Part shown: positions 62,527 to 64,000 of the stretch, piece after piece
How positions within the stretch are numbered: position 1 is the stretch's first letter
Layout: each line of letters begins with the position of its first letter
Assembly (NCBI RefSeq): GCF_024198235.1
Contig: NZ_JAKCFB010000037.1
Coordinates: forward strand, 22,653 to 86,652
DNA length: 64,000 bases
Source: Myxococcus dinghuensis
GTDB lineage: Bacteria; Myxococcota; Myxococcia; Myxococcales; Myxococcaceae
Direction of reading: 5' to 3'
Made by a program: the position numbers and the translations under genes
Notes under the pieces: generated by a model
Databases searched by the model: none
Seen by the model: the letters and a program-made list of their open reading frames with translations, nothing else
What the model was told of the DNA's origin: nothing

Positions 62527-63030
62527 CTATTCGTCCCGCCCCGAGGGGTCCAGTGGAGGTTCACCGAGTACCTGGTGGACGACGTCCGGCGAGAATCCAC
62601 GGCCCGACAGGAGGCGTGCGGCCTTCGCCCATGCCTTCCCGTCGGAGGGGCGGGCCGCCAGCCCCCGCTTCCTGAGCACCGCGCGCGCCGCGGCGGGGGC
62701 GTCGAAGTCCACCTGGGTGCTGGCGTCCTGGAGGGCCTCCCGGGCCGCGTCGTCCGACAGTCCGTGAGCGGCCAGACGCTGGAGCACGGCGCCGGGGCCC
62801 TTGCCGTCGCGCAGCAGCACCTCCGCCCGCGCGCGGCCGAAGCGCGCGTCGTCGAGGTAGCCCCACCCCTCCAGCCGCGCCAGGGCCGCGTCGCGCACGG
62901 CGGGGGCAAAGCCCTTCTTCTCCAGGGCGGCGTCGAGTTCGTGGCGGGTGCGGGCCCGCGCGCCGAGCAGCTTCACGCCGACATCCGTGGCGCGCTGGAC
63001 GGCCTCCGGGCCTTCGTCCTCCGGGAGCAT
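62527..63030 (-). CDS. recX: Regulatory protein RecX
   Basis: The 167-residue product has the three-helix repeats of RecX (LGARARTRHELDAALEKKGF, LARLEGWGYLDDARFGRARAEV, RLAAHGLSDDAAREALQDA). RecX inhibits or modulates RecA filaments. The ATG at 63030 fits the family N-terminus; recA is not in the window. It is divergent from the hypothetical gene at 63065 with a 34-bp gap. Confidence 0.9.
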   Translation of the reverse strand: MLPEDEGPEAVQRATDVGVKLLGARARTRHELDAALEKKGFAPAVRDAALARLEGWGYLDDARFGRARAEVLLRDGKGPGAVLQRLAAHGLSDDAAREALQDASTQVDFDAPAAARAVLRKRGLAARPSDGKAWAKAARLLSGRGFSPDVVHQVLGEPPLDPSGRDE

Positions 63031-63064
63031 GGCGGGATACCTAGCATGTGGTAACAGGCCCGGC

Positions 63065-63802
63065 ATGCATCCTGTCCTCGCCCGCTTCCTCACCGCCGAT
63101 GTCGCGAAGGAGACGCTCCGCAAGCAGCAGGCGGGCGACTCCCTGTCCCCGGAAGAGACGTCCTTCACCGAGGCGGCCCGCGCCCATCCCCGGCAGGCCG
63201 CCATCCTCATGGACGTGGGAGGCCGCGTCCTGTCCTCGGACGCCCAGGCCGCGCTGGTGCTGCTGGCCGCGCACGCGTCCGCGCGCGCCATCCTCGACGA
63301 CGCGGAGCTGGCCGAGCCGGCGGGCAAGGCGCGCGCGGCGTTGACCGAGGAAGGCGCCAGCGAGGAGGAGACGGACGCGTTCATCGCCTCCATCCTCCTG
63401 GAGGAGGCCTTCGGCTACGAGCAGGACGTGGACACGTTCGACCGCGAGTACGTGAAGGAGGCCCTGGGCGAGGTGCCCGCGCTGGCCGGCCTCACGAAGG
63501 AGGCGGTGGACGCGCTGTTCCTGGGCTTCGTGAAGGGCGCGGGCAACGACGCCGAGCGCAAGGTGCGAGAGGGCATGGCGCGCGCCCTGTTCGACATCGC
63601 CTGGGCGGAAGGCCCCGCCCCCATCAACCCCGAGCACATCGAGGCGCTGCTGGACGCGGAGGTCGCCGACAAGCCCGAGGAGGAGCAGGAGGCGAAGATC
63701 CACGCCACCGCCCTGCTGCTCCAGGCGCTCTCCCGCGAGGGCCTCATGGGCCCCCTGCGCCTGTCCCGCCTGCGCGCGATGCTGGGCGAAGAGGACGCGT
63801 AG
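63065..63802 (+). CDS. Hypothetical helical protein
   Basis: The 245-residue product is acidic and mostly helical, with no signal peptide, membrane segment or recognisable motif. Short segments resemble the TerB-like/DUF533 helical domain (AIASILLEEA-type helices), but this is weak. The ATG at 63065 is the first sensible start, without a clear RBS. It is divergent from recX and convergent with the partial gene at the window edge. Function unknown. Confidence 0.7.
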   Translation: MHPVLARFLTADVAKETLRKQQAGDSLSPEETSFTEAARAHPRQAAILMDVGGRVLSSDAQAALVLLAAHASARAILDDAELAEPAGKARAALTEEGASEEETDAFIASILLEEAFGYEQDVDTFDREYVKEALGEVPALAGLTKEAVDALFLGFVKGAGNDAERKVREGMARALFDIAWAEGPAPINPEHIEALLDAEVADKPEEEQEAKIHATALLLQALSREGLMGPLRLSRLRAMLGEEDA

Positions 63803-63853
63803 GAGCACGGCTTCGCGGCGGGCCCGTGACGGCGCCCGCCGGAGACGCCCACT

Positions 63854-64000
63854 TCAGAAGCGTTCGATCTGGAAGTCGTCGTCGCCCCCGGCGGCCGGAG
63901 CGGCGGGTGCTGCCGGGGCCGGCGCGGGCGGACGCGCTACGGGCGGCGCGGCGGGACGGGCCACCGCGGGCGCGGGGCCGGAGGGACGGGCCACGCCGGG
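63854..64000 (-). CDS. C-terminal end of a protein with Pro/Ala-rich tail (partial)
   Basis: A frame open through the right edge ends at a TGA at 63856-63854. The last 48 residues are a Pro/Ala/Arg/Gly-rich linker followed by the acidic-aromatic tail GGDDDFQIERF. Such tails are often docking peptides or linkers, for example in chemotaxis and kinase proteins, but the protein cannot be identified from this piece. Confidence 0.6.
   Translation of the reverse strand, partial: PGVARPSGPAPAVARPAAPPVARPPAPAPAAPAAPAAGGDDDFQIERF

Overview
The window is GC-rich (roughly 70%) DNA with strong G/C preference at third codon positions, many lipoprotein signal peptides, DUF4388 proteins, an ECF sigma/anti-sigma pair and long Ala/Pro-rich linkers. 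Together these suggest a predatory myxobacterium (Myxococcota, Myxococcaceae/Archangiaceae type). This is an inference from content; there is no rRNA in the window. I see no insertion sequence, CRISPR array, prophage block or replication origin. The stretch reads as chromosome backbone with lineage-specific lipoprotein genes interspersed.

Left part (1-14.1 kb): a DUF4388 protein with a very long repetitive coiled coil (cut by the window edge) lies downstream of trmL. A DUF192 protein and a PP2C phosphatase follow, facing a probable amgK-murU cell-wall recycling pair. Next come cystathionine beta-synthase, a MocR-type regulator divergent from a PLP decarboxylase with a likely operator between them, an Ada/AlkA fusion overlapping an ogt gene (alkylation repair), a PEP-mutase/isocitrate-lyase family enzyme and a MaoC protein.

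Middle part (14.2-37.9 kb): this is the most lineage-specific stretch. It holds a three-gene cluster (lipoprotein with a metzincin-like zinc motif, subtilisin-type protease, large exported protein of unknown function), an orphan nucleoside phosphorylase-like protein, a lipoprotein that combines a collagen-like segment, a YadA-like head and a self-cleaving S74 chaperone, cystathionine gamma-synthase/lyase, a crotonase, a UdgX-type uracil-DNA glycosylase whose start codon overlaps that of a divergent RlmK-like methyltransferase, a Cys-rich repeat lipoprotein, an ECF sigma factor with an anti-sigma/FecR partner, a DTW protein, rsmE, an aminopeptidase P with a histone-H1-like tail, an AlkZ/YcaQ-like protein and a set of small lipoproteins, including two convergent paralogues. 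A 190-bp intergenic stretch near 34.3 kb is packed with palindromes.

Right part (38-64 kb): mostly conserved housekeeping genes on the minus strand. These are DUF2914, yqgE-bolA-grxD (redox/iron-sulfur), a single-domain response regulator, an oligopeptide ABC transporter without ATPase genes, and the protein quality-control set tig-clpP-clpX-(prolyl oligopeptidase)-lon. Then come six tRNA genes (Leu, Lys, Arg, His, Arg, Pro) on the minus strand around an orphan RecT/Bet-type annealing protein. After these is a long co-directional run: recX-bamD-hypothetical-TPR-FHA/DUF4388-selD-amidase-rph-rdgB. Many adjacent genes overlap by ATGA, GTGA or TGATG, which indicates translational coupling.

Functional links in the window: cbs and the CGS/CGL gene could together run transsulfuration; amgK-murU salvages MurNAc; Ada-AlkA, Ogt, UdgX and the AlkZ-like protein form a notable set of base-damage repair functions; Tig, ClpXP and Lon cover folding and proteolysis. 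The best candidates for undescribed biology are the protease/lipoprotein/exported-protein cluster at 14.2-18.1 kb, the S74 lipoprotein at 19.7-21.1 kb, the palindrome-dense intergenic region at 34.2-34.4 kb and the tRNA-nested Bet gene with a terminator hairpin just before its start.
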